Origin: Bacteroidales bacterium
Lineage (GTDB): Bacteria > Bacteroidota > Bacteroidia > Bacteroidales > F082
NCBI GenBank assembly: GCA_017649945.1
Contig: JAGCFU010000037.1
Coordinates: 1 to 62,773, forward strand
Reading direction: 5' to 3'
DNA: 62,773 bases
Part shown: one piece after another, positions 43,430-51,891 of the stretch
Numbering within the stretch: the first letter of the stretch is position 1
Layout of the letters: each line of letters starts with the position of its first letter
The notes under the pieces: model-generated
What the model was told of the DNA's origin: nothing
Seen by the model: the letters and a program-made list of their open reading frames with translations, nothing else
Database searches by the model: none
Program-made: the position numbers and the translations under genes

Positions 43430-45988
43430 ATGAAAAAGTATCTACTGTTAATTCTGACAATGGCTTTTGGCCTGAACATGATGGCACAAGAGCTAACGAC
43501 TGACACTGTCAGTGAGAGCATTACGTTGCCGACAATCATTATGATTGACACGGAGTATGACGAGACTAACAGCTCGACGGATATCTCGAGTTTCCTGCAG
43601 TCGTCGCGTGATGCATTCAACAACATCGCGGCTTATAACCTCAGCACGAGAAGATTCCGCATCCGCGCTTACGACTCAAAATACACCGATGTGATGATTA
43701 ACGGTGTTTTGATGAACGACCCTGAAGGAGGACGTCCTTACTACTCCAACTGGGGCGGACTCAATGACGCGATGCGTAATTCAGTCATTTTGGTCAACAC
43801 GGGCTTGGCATACGAGAGTTTAGGCGGTCCTGGTGGCGTGACAGCAATCTCAACGAGAGCCGGTAACTACCGCAAGCAGATCTCGCTGAGCTACTCTCTG
43901 TCAAACCGCTCATATAACCATCGTATCATGGCGACAGGTAGCACCGGTATGATGGAGAACGGCTGGGCATTCACCGCTTCGATATCAGGACGTTACACCC
44001 CGATGAACAGCTCGCTGAGTTGGAATGACGGTACATGGTACAACGGATCAAGTTACTTCATGTCGGTGGAGAAGAAACTCAACAAGAAACATTCGTTGGG
44101 ATTTTTAGTGTTCGGCTCACCATCAAGCCGTGCGAGTTCATCACCTGCAGTGCAGGAGACGTTCGACCTGCTCGGGGAAAATTACTACAACCCTAACTGG
44201 GGCTGGCAGACGGATACCGATGGCAGCAGATTCATGCGTAACGCTCGCGTGAGCTCATACCACCAGCCGATGTTCCAGTTGCAGCATTACTGGACTCCAA
44301 GCTCGACATGGCAGGTCAACACCACAGCATATTACTGGTTCGGTAGAGGCGGCTCGACTTCTCTCGAATGGGGTGAGGCAGCCGACCCGCGCCCGGATTA
44401 CTATAAAAACCTCCCGAGCTATTACAAATACATGCTCGACCTTGGCAAAGAAGGTTATACTGAGGAAGGTTATTATGAATATATCCGCCAGTGGATTGAC
44501 GATGCTAATATGCACCAAATCAACTGGGATAATCTCTACGCAGCCAACGAAAGAAACCTTAAGACCGTGGAAGACGCCAACAACACTCCAGGCAACACCG
44601 TGCAGGGTTATTTCTCAAAATATATCGTAGAGGAACGCCGTCAGGACAAAAAACAGGGCGGCTTGGTGAGCACCTTCAGACATGATATCAGCGATCATCT
44701 CCATTTGCATGGCGGTATCAGGATGGGTATCTCGAAGACCCATTATTACAAAAAGGTGGCCGACCTCCTTGGTGGCGACTATTACCTTGATATCGACAAA
44801 TACGCTGACGGTGAGGCATTTGAGATTACCGATGCACAGCAGACCGATCTCCGCAATAAGAACCATGTCGCAAAAGTCGGTGATGTTATCGGATATAACT
44901 ATATCGCAAACAAAAACGACGTCGTCCTCTGGAGCCAGCTGAGCTACATGAAAGGTCACTGGTCGACATACGTTGGCCTTGAAGGCGCCTATACCCAGAT
45001 GTACCGTACCGGTAACTTCGAGAATGGTCGTTTCCAAGGCAGCGAGTCATACGGCGATTCCGAAAAACTCGATTATTTCAATGTCAGTGGTAAACTCGGT
45101 GGCAGCTACGCTCTCAACGGACGTAACTACGTTGTGGCTAACGCCATTTTGAAGAGTCTGGCTCCTGACTTCAGAAGCGCTTTCGTGGCTCCGCGTGTGC
45201 GTAACACCGTAGTCAAAGGACTTGAAAGCGAAAAGATTTATGCTTTTGACCTCGGCTACGAATACCGTTCACCAGTGGTTAAGGCACGTTTGAGTGGTTA
45301 TTACACATTGTTCAATGACCTCACATGGAACCGCTCGTTCTACTATGAGGCTACCGGAAAATATGTCAACTATATCATGAACGACATCAACCAGTATTCA
45401 AGAGGTGTTGAACTCGGTGCCGACATCAACATTACCCCAACCATCAGCGCACAGCTGGCAGGAACCATCGGCGAGCACTGCTATTCAAACAACCCGAAAG
45501 TCAATGTGTATGAGGATAACAACGCGCAAGCAATCTATGAAGGCGAGACAGTTTACCTTAACAACTACTACGTCGGCGAGATGCCACAGACAGCAGGTTC
45601 TATCGGTTTGAAGTACAACTCACCTAAATATTGGTGGATTAGCGTGAACGCCAACGCATTCGCGGAATATTATATGGCTGTGAACCCGACAAATCACACC
45701 TACGACGCAGTAGCGCAGACAGACCCTGCCGACAGAAGCAAGCTCCTCGCTCAGAAGAAAATCGACGACGCTTTCACTCTCGACTTGTATGCAGGAAAGT
45801 CATGGACGGTGAAAGGTGTTTACATTCTCCTGAACTTGAGCGTGAACAACATCCTCAACAACCAGGATATCGTTCTTTACGGATATGAGCAGCTTCGTAG
45901 CGATTACAGCGATCTCGACAGATTCCCTGAGAAATACTCATACCTTTACGGAACTAATTTCTTCGCAAGTTTAACAGTAAGATTTTAA
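43430..45988 (+). CDS. TonB-dependent receptor
   Basis: An 852-residue outer-membrane transporter: signal peptide (1 to about 19), a short N-terminal segment, a plug domain (FRIRAYDSKYTDVMINGVLM, then YYSNWGGLND and GGPGGVTAISTRAG) and a large barrel ending in NFFASLTVRF. It lacks the N-terminal carboxypeptidase-like domain of SusC proteins and no SusD follows, so it is not a standard sugar-uptake pair. Two surface lipoproteins (jelly-roll and DUF5689) follow within 39 and 24 bases, and a secreted EEP enzyme is divergent; together they suggest uptake of a phosphate-containing or nucleic-acid nutrient (inference). Confidence 0.9.
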   Translation: MKKYLLLILTMAFGLNMMAQELTTDTVSESITLPTIIMIDTEYDETNSSTDISSFLQSSRDAFNNIAAYNLSTRRFRIRAYDSKYTDVMINGVLMNDPEGGRPYYSNWGGLNDAMRNSVILVNTGLAYESLGGPGGVTAISTRAGNYRKQISLSYSLSNRSYNHRIMATGSTGMMENGWAFTASISGRYTPMNSSLSWNDGTWYNGSSYFMSVEKKLNKKHSLGFLVFGSPSSRASSSPAVQETFDLLGENYYNPNWGWQTDTDGSRFMRNARVSSYHQPMFQLQHYWTPSSTWQVNTTAYYWFGRGGSTSLEWGEAADPRPDYYKNLPSYYKYMLDLGKEGYTEEGYYEYIRQWIDDANMHQINWDNLYAANERNLKTVEDANNTPGNTVQGYFSKYIVEERRQDKKQGGLVSTFRHDISDHLHLHGGIRMGISKTHYYKKVADLLGGDYYLDIDKYADGEAFEITDAQQTDLRNKNHVAKVGDVIGYNYIANKNDVVLWSQLSYMKGHWSTYVGLEGAYTQMYRTGNFENGRFQGSESYGDSEKLDYFNVSGKLGGSYALNGRNYVVANAILKSLAPDFRSAFVAPRVRNTVVKGLESEKIYAFDLGYEYRSPVVKARLSGYYTLFNDLTWNRSFYYEATGKYVNYIMNDINQYSRGVELGADINITPTISAQLAGTIGEHCYSNNPKVNVYEDNNAQAIYEGETVYLNNYYVGEMPQTAGSIGLKYNSPKYWWISVNANAFAEYYMAVNPTNHTYDAVAQTDPADRSKLLAQKKIDDAFTLDLYAGKSWTVKGVYILLNLSVNNILNNQDIVLYGYEQLRSDYSDLDRFPEKYSYLYGTNFFASLTVRF

Positions 45989-46027
45989 ATAGAAAACAGA
46001 AATATTAACTAATAAAAACTAATTATC

Positions 46028-48058
46028 ATGAAAAAGAGCTGTTTATTATTAATTATAGGTGTAGCGCTCGCATTGGTTACATCTTGCAAGAAAAAGTCAG
46101 TGGATAATCCTCCAGTCCCTAATACAGGTGACGTTATGACAATGCCATATACGGTGTCGTTTGAAAACAACTTCGGAACTTATGCGACATACAACGTAGT
46201 CGGTGACCAGGTTTGGCATATCGACTATAGCTCAGCAGTTATGTCAGGCTATGAAGATGGTTCGAGATATGATAACGAAGACTGGCTTGTTTCATCACCG
46301 GTTAAAATCAAGGGTGTTGAACATGCTAAGATTGTTATGAGTTATGCAGCTCAGTATCAAGGAGTTGCTAATGACATTACCATGCAGGTGTCAACAGATT
46401 ATGAAGCTGGGAATAGCCCTACAACAGCCACATGGACTGCTCTCCCAAAGGAAATCGTGAATACAGAAGGTTGGACATTCACCAATATGGAATTTGACCT
46501 TGATGCTTATCTTAACAGCACAATCACTGTGGCTGTCAAGTACACTTCAACAACTGATAAGGCTCGTACTATCGAGGTGAAGACCTTGAGTATTGAGGAA
46601 GGTCAGGCTTCTGGTGGCGGCAGTGGCGGCCAGGGTGGCGAAATCCAGGATATGCCATACGAGCAGAGTTTCGCTTCATCGTTTGGAACATATTGCACAA
46701 AGGATGTCTTTGGTGATGAATCATGGATGATTGATTACAGCACAGCAAAAATGACAGGTTATGTTGGCGGTGAGAACCGTGAAAATGAAGACTGGCTTAT
46801 CTCATCTCCAGTGAATGTTACAGGTGTTGAGCATGCCAAGATAGTGATGGAATACATTTGCCGTTATTTCAGTTCTGTTAATGATGATATAACAATCTGG
46901 GCATCAGAAGATTATGTATTTGATGAAATGCCAGGTACTGCAACTTGGACTCAGATCGCAGCTTCATTTACAGAGGGTTCTAACTGGACTGATTTTGCAA
47001 CAACAGAAATCAGCCTTGACGAATTTATCGGAAAGACTATCACAATCGCAGTGAAATATTTGTCAAATACAACAAAGGCCGGTACAATAGAGGTTAAAGC
47101 AATCACTGTCATGGAAGGTGAAGCTGGTGGTGTGACACCACCGACACCTCCGACACCAGGTCCAGGCAGCGGTAGCGGTACAGCTGAAGACCCGTATAAC
47201 GTGGCATCAGGTATCGGTCTGCAAGACACACAAGTTATAGCATGGGTGCAGGGCTATATCGTTGGTGCAGTGAAAAACGGTTTAAGCAACGTCTCAAGCA
47301 ACGACGACGTGAACTGGAACGCTCCGTTTGATTCATTTACAAATGTGGTTATCGCTGATGATGCTGATTGTCATGAGATTGCCAACTGCATCATCGTGAA
47401 TCTGCCTGCAGGAAAGCCACTACGTGCACAGGTTAACTTATATGACAATCCGGATAACTTAGGCAAGCTTCTGGCAGTTAAAGGCAAGCTCCGCAAATAT
47501 TTCGGACAAGCCGGTTTGCGTGACAGCAACGGTAGCGAAAATGACTTCGTCTTGGAAGGTTATGTACCTCCAACACCAGGTACGGAAATCTTCTCAGAGA
47601 CATTTGCAAGCGGTCAGGGAATGTTCAGTATCCAGGATGTCGTGATGCCTTCAGAGTTGACATATGTTTGGGCACACGCTGCTAACTATTCATGCATGAA
47701 AGCCAGCGCATACGTCAGTCAGGCTTATGCAACTGAGAGCTGGCTCATTTCACCAGACATTAACATCTCAGGCGTCAGCACAGCAACACTGAAGTTCGAC
47801 CAAGCCGTCAACTATGCTTCACCTGAAGGCGCTTTGTCAGTCATGATTACAACCGACTTCACCGATGATGTCAACACTACCGAATGGACTGAACTTACCC
47901 TCAGCGCATGGCCTGCAGGTAACAACTGGACATTCATGAACTCAACAGTTGACCTGACATCTTATGTCGGCAAACATGTGACAATAGCATTCAAATACAC
48001 CAGCACCACCAGTGCAGCAGCCACATGGGAGATCAAGAATTTCGTAATCTCAGATTAA
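46028..48058 (+). CDS. Lipoprotein with repeated choice-of-anchor J domains and a DUF6359-like domain
   Basis: A 676-residue lipoprotein (lipobox VTSC). Residues about 37-190 and 210-365 are two clearly related jelly-roll domains, each beginning with MPY...SFxxxFGTY and containing NEDWL(V/I)SSPV and EHAKIVM; a third, more diverged copy is at about 525-676 (ESWLISPDINISGVSTATLK). Between them, after a Pro/Gly linker (PTPPTPGPG), lies a DUF6359-like domain (about 385-515: AEDPYNVASGIGLQDTQVIA, VQGYIVGAVKNG). Such proteins are surface-exposed binding proteins. It follows the TonB receptor by 39 bases and is likely its surface partner. Confidence 0.82.
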   Translation: MKKSCLLLIIGVALALVTSCKKKSVDNPPVPNTGDVMTMPYTVSFENNFGTYATYNVVGDQVWHIDYSSAVMSGYEDGSRYDNEDWLVSSPVKIKGVEHAKIVMSYAAQYQGVANDITMQVSTDYEAGNSPTTATWTALPKEIVNTEGWTFTNMEFDLDAYLNSTITVAVKYTSTTDKARTIEVKTLSIEEGQASGGGSGGQGGEIQDMPYEQSFASSFGTYCTKDVFGDESWMIDYSTAKMTGYVGGENRENEDWLISSPVNVTGVEHAKIVMEYICRYFSSVNDDITIWASEDYVFDEMPGTATWTQIAASFTEGSNWTDFATTEISLDEFIGKTITIAVKYLSNTTKAGTIEVKAITVMEGEAGGVTPPTPPTPGPGSGSGTAEDPYNVASGIGLQDTQVIAWVQGYIVGAVKNGLSNVSSNDDVNWNAPFDSFTNVVIADDADCHEIANCIIVNLPAGKPLRAQVNLYDNPDNLGKLLAVKGKLRKYFGQAGLRDSNGSENDFVLEGYVPPTPGTEIFSETFASGQGMFSIQDVVMPSELTYVWAHAANYSCMKASAYVSQAYATESWLISPDINISGVSTATLKFDQAVNYASPEGALSVMITTDFTDDVNTTEWTELTLSAWPAGNNWTFMNSTVDLTSYVGKHVTIAFKYTSTTSAAATWEIKNFVISD

Positions 48059-48082
48059 TTGCTGATTTAAAAAATCAAGAAA

Positions 48083-48895
48083 ATGAACAAAATAATGAAA
48101 TATGGTTTGCTGACTTTAGCCATTGTGGGAATGTTGAGTTCCTGCAATGATCTGAAGAACGCAAAAGATAATAACTACCCGGCTCCGATTATCCCGGAGC
48201 CGCCGGTAGGAACTGTTTTCACAATCAGTGAGCTTGTGGAGATGGTTACAATTTCCGGTGACCCAGATTATAAAAATGATACTATCTTTAAAGACGACAG
48301 TTCTATTTATGGTATCATTACCGACGATGAGACATCAGGAAACCTCTATAAGGCTTCGTTTATCCAGGAGAGAGCTACCGGAAAGGCCATCGAGCTTTAT
48401 ATGAAGAGCGTGACAGGCCTCCGTATCGGAGATTCAGTGCGCGTGTGCCTTAAAGGTGCTACACTCGGCGCTTATAAGAACACTCCTCAAATCCAGGATC
48501 TTAGTCCTCTCAACGTTGTAATTCTTGAGAATCTCAAGTTCATCGAGCCAGAGGTTACTTTGATTACAGATGTCATTGCACAGAATAAAATATGTCAGCT
48601 TGTGAGATTGGAAAACGTCCAGTTTGTCGCTGCAGATACGACAAAGAATTGGGCAGAGAATGATGATTATGGCGAGCGCACGCTCGAGCAGTTTGTTCAA
48701 ATTGATTCTGTTACCTGGAATAAGGTGGGCGAAATCATGGTTAGAACAAGCAATTATGCCGCTTTCGGAAACAAGCCTCTTCCTACAGGAAACGGTTATC
48801 TTACCGCCATCGTGACACGCTACAGGGATACTTGGCAGCTGGTTGTGAGAGATGACAATGCAAGAGATGTCTACATGGAAGGCGAAAGACATTGA
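48083..48895 (+). CDS. DUF5689-domain lipoprotein
   Basis: A 270-residue lipoprotein (lipobox LSSC). The rest is mostly one DUF5689-type domain (FTISELVEM, SSIYGIITDDETSGNLYKAS, RIGDSVRVCLKGATLG, IQDLSPLNV), which reads like an OB-fold: strands with G-x-I/V near the first and GDSVRV near the fourth. It lies 24 bases after the jelly-roll lipoprotein and is the last member of the receptor operon. OB folds often bind nucleic acid or oligosaccharide; ligand unknown here. Confidence 0.82.
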   Translation: MNKIMKYGLLTLAIVGMLSSCNDLKNAKDNNYPAPIIPEPPVGTVFTISELVEMVTISGDPDYKNDTIFKDDSSIYGIITDDETSGNLYKASFIQERATGKAIELYMKSVTGLRIGDSVRVCLKGATLGAYKNTPQIQDLSPLNVVILENLKFIEPEVTLITDVIAQNKICQLVRLENVQFVAADTTKNWAENDDYGERTLEQFVQIDSVTWNKVGEIMVRTSNYAAFGNKPLPTGNGYLTAIVTRYRDTWQLVVRDDNARDVYMEGERH

Positions 48896-48931
48896 TAGTC
48901 AGATTGGTTTATATCTTATAAAATAAATAAA

Positions 48932-49669
48932 ATGGCAGAAAATTTAGTTATCATCCCGACGTATAACGAGAAGGAGAATATTGAGAAGATCATACGGTAC
49001 GTCTTCAATCTCCCAATGGCATTCGATATTTTGGTCGTTGAAGATAACAGTCCTGACGGCACTGCTGACATCGTGAAACGACTGATGCAGGAGTTCCCTG
49101 ACAGGCTTTTCATCGAGGAGAGAAAAGGCAAACTCGGGCTTGGTACGGCTTATATCCATGGTTTCAAATGGGCTTTGGAACGTGATTATCAGTATGTTAC
49201 AGAGATGGATGCTGACTTCTCGCATAACCCTGACGACCTCATCCGTCTGCACGACGCCTGTGCTAACGGCGCTGACCTCGCTGTCGGCTCACGTTACAAA
49301 TGCGGCGTGAACGTGGTGAACTGGCCTATGGGTCGTGTGCTGATGTCATATTACGCCTCGGCATACGTGCGTTTCGTCACCGGAATGAAGGTGCGCGACA
49401 CCACAGCAGGCTTCGTATGCTACACACGCAGAGTGTTGGAAACCATCGACTTCGACAGAATCAAATTCATCGGATACGCCTTCCAAATCGAGATGAAATA
49501 CACCGCTTGGAAACTCGGATTCAAGATTGACGAGGTCTCAATCATCTTCACCGACCGTCGCGAAGGCACGTCGAAGATGTCGGGCGGTATTTTTAGAGAA
49601 GCCATTTTTGGAGTCATTAACCTGAGATGGAGGGGCATGTTGGGTAAGATAAAACCAAGAAAGAAATAA
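48932..49669 (+). CDS. Polyprenol-phosphate mannosyltransferase-like glycosyltransferase (Dpm1/GT2)
   Basis: A 245-residue GT2 enzyme without the C-terminal membrane helices of longer relatives. Motifs: IPTYNEKENI at the start, VVEDNSPDGTADI, EMDADFSHNPDDL (the DxD motif) and the C-terminal RREGTSKMSGG. It transfers a sugar, typically mannose, from a nucleotide to polyprenyl phosphate on the inner membrane, for later use in glycan or protein glycosylation. It starts the run to dihydroorotase, MORN lipoprotein and tadA with a 1-base overlap (TAATG) to the next gene. Confidence 0.93.
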   Translation: MAENLVIIPTYNEKENIEKIIRYVFNLPMAFDILVVEDNSPDGTADIVKRLMQEFPDRLFIEERKGKLGLGTAYIHGFKWALERDYQYVTEMDADFSHNPDDLIRLHDACANGADLAVGSRYKCGVNVVNWPMGRVLMSYYASAYVRFVTGMKVRDTTAGFVCYTRRVLETIDFDRIKFIGYAFQIEMKYTAWKLGFKIDEVSIIFTDRREGTSKMSGGIFREAIFGVINLRWRGMLGKIKPRKK

Positions 49670-51015
49670 TGAACTACATCATTAAAAACGCGACACTTGT
49701 CAACGAGGGTAAGACCACGCTGGCAAGTGTTGTCATTTCCGACGACAAAATCACAAAAATCATTTTTGGAAAAAATGATTTTTGTGATGGGAATGTCATT
49801 GATGCCACGGGATTATACCTAATCCCCGGAATCATCGACGAGCATGTGCATTTCCGTGAACCTGGACTGACACAAAAGGCCGATATTTATACGGAAAGTA
49901 GAGCTGCTGTCGCAGGTGGAGTGACTTCCTATATGGAGATGCCTAACACAAGTCCACAGACGACCACACAGGAGCTGCTGCAACAGAAATTCGACCTCGC
50001 GGCACAGAAATCAGCGGCGAATTATTCGTTTTATCTCGGTGCCACCAACGACAACATCGCGGAAATCGTTAAGACCGACCCTAAAAAGGTGTGCGGAATC
50101 AAGTTGTTCATGGGCTCGAGCACAGGAAACATGCTCGTGAACGAGAATGACGCCCTGATACGCCTATTTAACGAGTCACCGTGCCTTATCGCGACACATT
50201 GCGAGGATGAACAGATAATTCACGAAAATACCGTATGCTGTAAGGATTTGGTCTCTAAAGGTGAAGTTATTCCAGATGCTGGAATACATCCTTTTGTACG
50301 TACAACGGAGGCTTGTTACAAATCGACGGCAAAAGCGGTTGACATGGCAACGAGATTTGGCACCCGTCTGCATATAATGCATATCTCGACGAAGTCGGAA
50401 CTGACATTGTTCAGAAACGATATCCCGTTGAAAGACAAGAAGATTACAGCTGAGACATGCCCTCATTACCTGACATTCTGCGATAAGGATTATGACGAAA
50501 AAGGTTTCGCGATAAAATGCAACCCGGCCATCAAGATGGCTTCCGACCGTGAGATTTTACGTAAAGCCATTGTCGACGGTCACATCGACACCATAGGAAC
50601 CGACCATGCACCGCATCTGTGGCATGAGAAGTTCACCGACGATTATTTTACGGCAAAATCGGGATTCCCGTCGATACAAAACAGCCTCGACATAATGCTG
50701 AACCTATATCATCAGGACTTGATTTCACTGACAAAAATCGTTGAATTGATGTGTCACAATCCTGCGACATTATATCAGATTAAAGGACGCGGTTTCATCC
50801 GTGAAGGCTATTATGCCGACCTCGTTTTGGTCGATTTGAATCATGAAAAAGTGATAAAAAACGACGACATGCTCTACAAATGCGGCTGGACACCATACGA
50901 CGGCATGACGGTGAAATCGCAAGTCACACATACTTTTGTGAACGGAAATCTCGTTTATCATGATGGAATAGTTGAAGATAATATCATTGGAAAACCTTTG
51001 GAATTTGAACGTTAG
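49669..51015 (+). CDS. pyrC: Dihydroorotase
   Basis: A 448-residue zinc amidohydrolase for the third step of pyrimidine synthesis (carbamoyl-aspartate to dihydroorotate). Motifs: DEHVHFREPG with the metal His pair, GIKLFMGSSTGNM with the bridging Lys, IMHISTKSE, and GTDHAPH with the catalytic Asp. It overlaps the upstream glycosyltransferase gene by one base. Residues 28-40 are encoded by a perfect 18-base inverted repeat in a stretch where homologues vary in length. The allantoinase-like relatives are excluded only by similarity, so a small doubt remains. Confidence 0.93.
   Translation: MNYIIKNATLVNEGKTTLASVVISDDKITKIIFGKNDFCDGNVIDATGLYLIPGIIDEHVHFREPGLTQKADIYTESRAAVAGGVTSYMEMPNTSPQTTTQELLQQKFDLAAQKSAANYSFYLGATNDNIAEIVKTDPKKVCGIKLFMGSSTGNMLVNENDALIRLFNESPCLIATHCEDEQIIHENTVCCKDLVSKGEVIPDAGIHPFVRTTEACYKSTAKAVDMATRFGTRLHIMHISTKSELTLFRNDIPLKDKKITAETCPHYLTFCDKDYDEKGFAIKCNPAIKMASDREILRKAIVDGHIDTIGTDHAPHLWHEKFTDDYFTAKSGFPSIQNSLDIMLNLYHQDLISLTKIVELMCHNPATLYQIKGRGFIREGYYADLVLVDLNHEKVIKNDDMLYKCGWTPYDGMTVKSQVTHTFVNGNLVYHDGIVEDNIIGKPLEFER
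49750..49788. repeat. Perfect 18-base inverted repeat inside pyrC
   Basis: Left arm ATCACAAAAATCATTTTT (49750-49767), loop GGA, right arm 49771-49788 its exact reverse complement. It is translated as ITKIIFGKNDFCD near the N-terminus. Confidence 0.85.
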
Positions 51016-51018
51016 AAT

Positions 51019-51450
51019 ATGAAGAAGTTATTGATAATCATTGTGTTAGCGTTTGTGATCACCTCTTGTCAGGATAAAAATGTGCGTCACGTGCAGAAAG
51101 TGGCTCATTATTATGCGGAAACCAATTTGCCATGGGTAATTTATTACTATGATGTGGTCGGAAAAGATTCGACGTGGGTCGAGGAGAAGTGGTTCCATGA
51201 GAATGGAGTGCTGCAACTTGAAGGTAAAATCGTTGATAATCAACGTGAAGGAGTGTTTAAGGGTTATTTCCCCACGGGCGAGTTGATGAGCGTCGGAAAG
51301 TTTGTGAAAGGCAAACGCGAGGGGAAAGGTAAGATTTATTATGAGAATGGCAAAATCAACATCGAAAACGAATACCGTGACGGCAAACCGGCCGGAATCT
51401 GGAAAGTTTACGATGAAGAAGGAAATTTGCGTGATGTAAAACAATATTGA
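51019..51450 (+). CDS. MORN-variant (YwqK-type) lipoprotein
   Basis: A 143-residue lipoprotein (lipobox ITSC at about residue 16) with four to five MORN-like repeats of the pattern GxxxGxxxxYYxNGxL/I (EKWFHENGVLQLEGK, GVFKGYFPTGELMSVGK, GKGKIYYENGKI, GIWKVYDEEGNL). Databases often call this family 'YwqK toxin-antitoxin', but no toxin is adjacent and it looks like an envelope protein. It sits 3 bases after pyrC and its stop overlaps the tadA start by one base. Function unknown. Confidence 0.85.
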   Translation: MKKLLIIIVLAFVITSCQDKNVRHVQKVAHYYAETNLPWVIYYYDVVGKDSTWVEEKWFHENGVLQLEGKIVDNQREGVFKGYFPTGELMSVGKFVKGKREGKGKIYYENGKINIENEYRDGKPAGIWKVYDEEGNLRDVKQY

Positions 51451-51890
51451 TGTTATCAATTTTTTCAGATGAGAATTACATGCTGCAGGCCTTGGTTGAG
51501 GCCAAGGCTGCGGCGGATGCCGACGAGGTGCCCGTGGGTGCCGTCGTCGTTGTGAATGACAAGATAATCGCGAGGGCACACAACCAGGTGGAGTTGCTTA
51601 ACGATGTAACCGCTCATGCCGAGATTCTGGCTATTACCGCTGCATGTAACGCTTTAGGAACCAAATATTTAGACGACTGTACCCTGTATGTCACACTTGA
51701 GCCTTGTGTGATGTGCGCCGGCGCTTTGGAACATTGTCATATCAAAAAGGTGGTGTGGGCATGCGACGACCCGAAAAACGGGTTCCAGCGTTTCGGCAAC
51801 CTCCTGCATCCGAAAACCGAAATAAAAACAGGCATCCTCAAGGAAGAATGCCTGCAAGTCTTGACTGATTTCTTTAAAAAGAAACGGTAA
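51450..51890 (+). CDS. tadA: tRNA-specific adenosine deaminase
   Basis: A 146-residue zinc deaminase that makes inosine at the wobble base of tRNA-Arg(ACG). Zinc and catalytic motifs: TAHAEILAI (His, Glu) and LEPCVMCAGAL (Cys, Cys). The start ATG at 51450 overlaps the previous stop (TGATG); Met at 51480 is an alternative as homologues often begin near MxxALxEAxxA. Converges on pepA with a one-base gap. Confidence 0.93.
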   Translation: MLSIFSDENYMLQALVEAKAAADADEVPVGAVVVVNDKIIARAHNQVELLNDVTAHAEILAITAACNALGTKYLDDCTLYVTLEPCVMCAGALEHCHIKKVVWACDDPKNGFQRFGNLLHPKTEIKTGILKEECLQVLTDFFKKKR

Positions 51891-51891
51891 T

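Noticed and set aside
51019-51450. YwqK 'toxin-antitoxin' label for the MORN-type lipoprotein
   Set aside because: No toxin gene is adjacent, the protein has a lipoprotein signal, and the neighbours are dihydroorotase and tadA; the TA name is a database habit.
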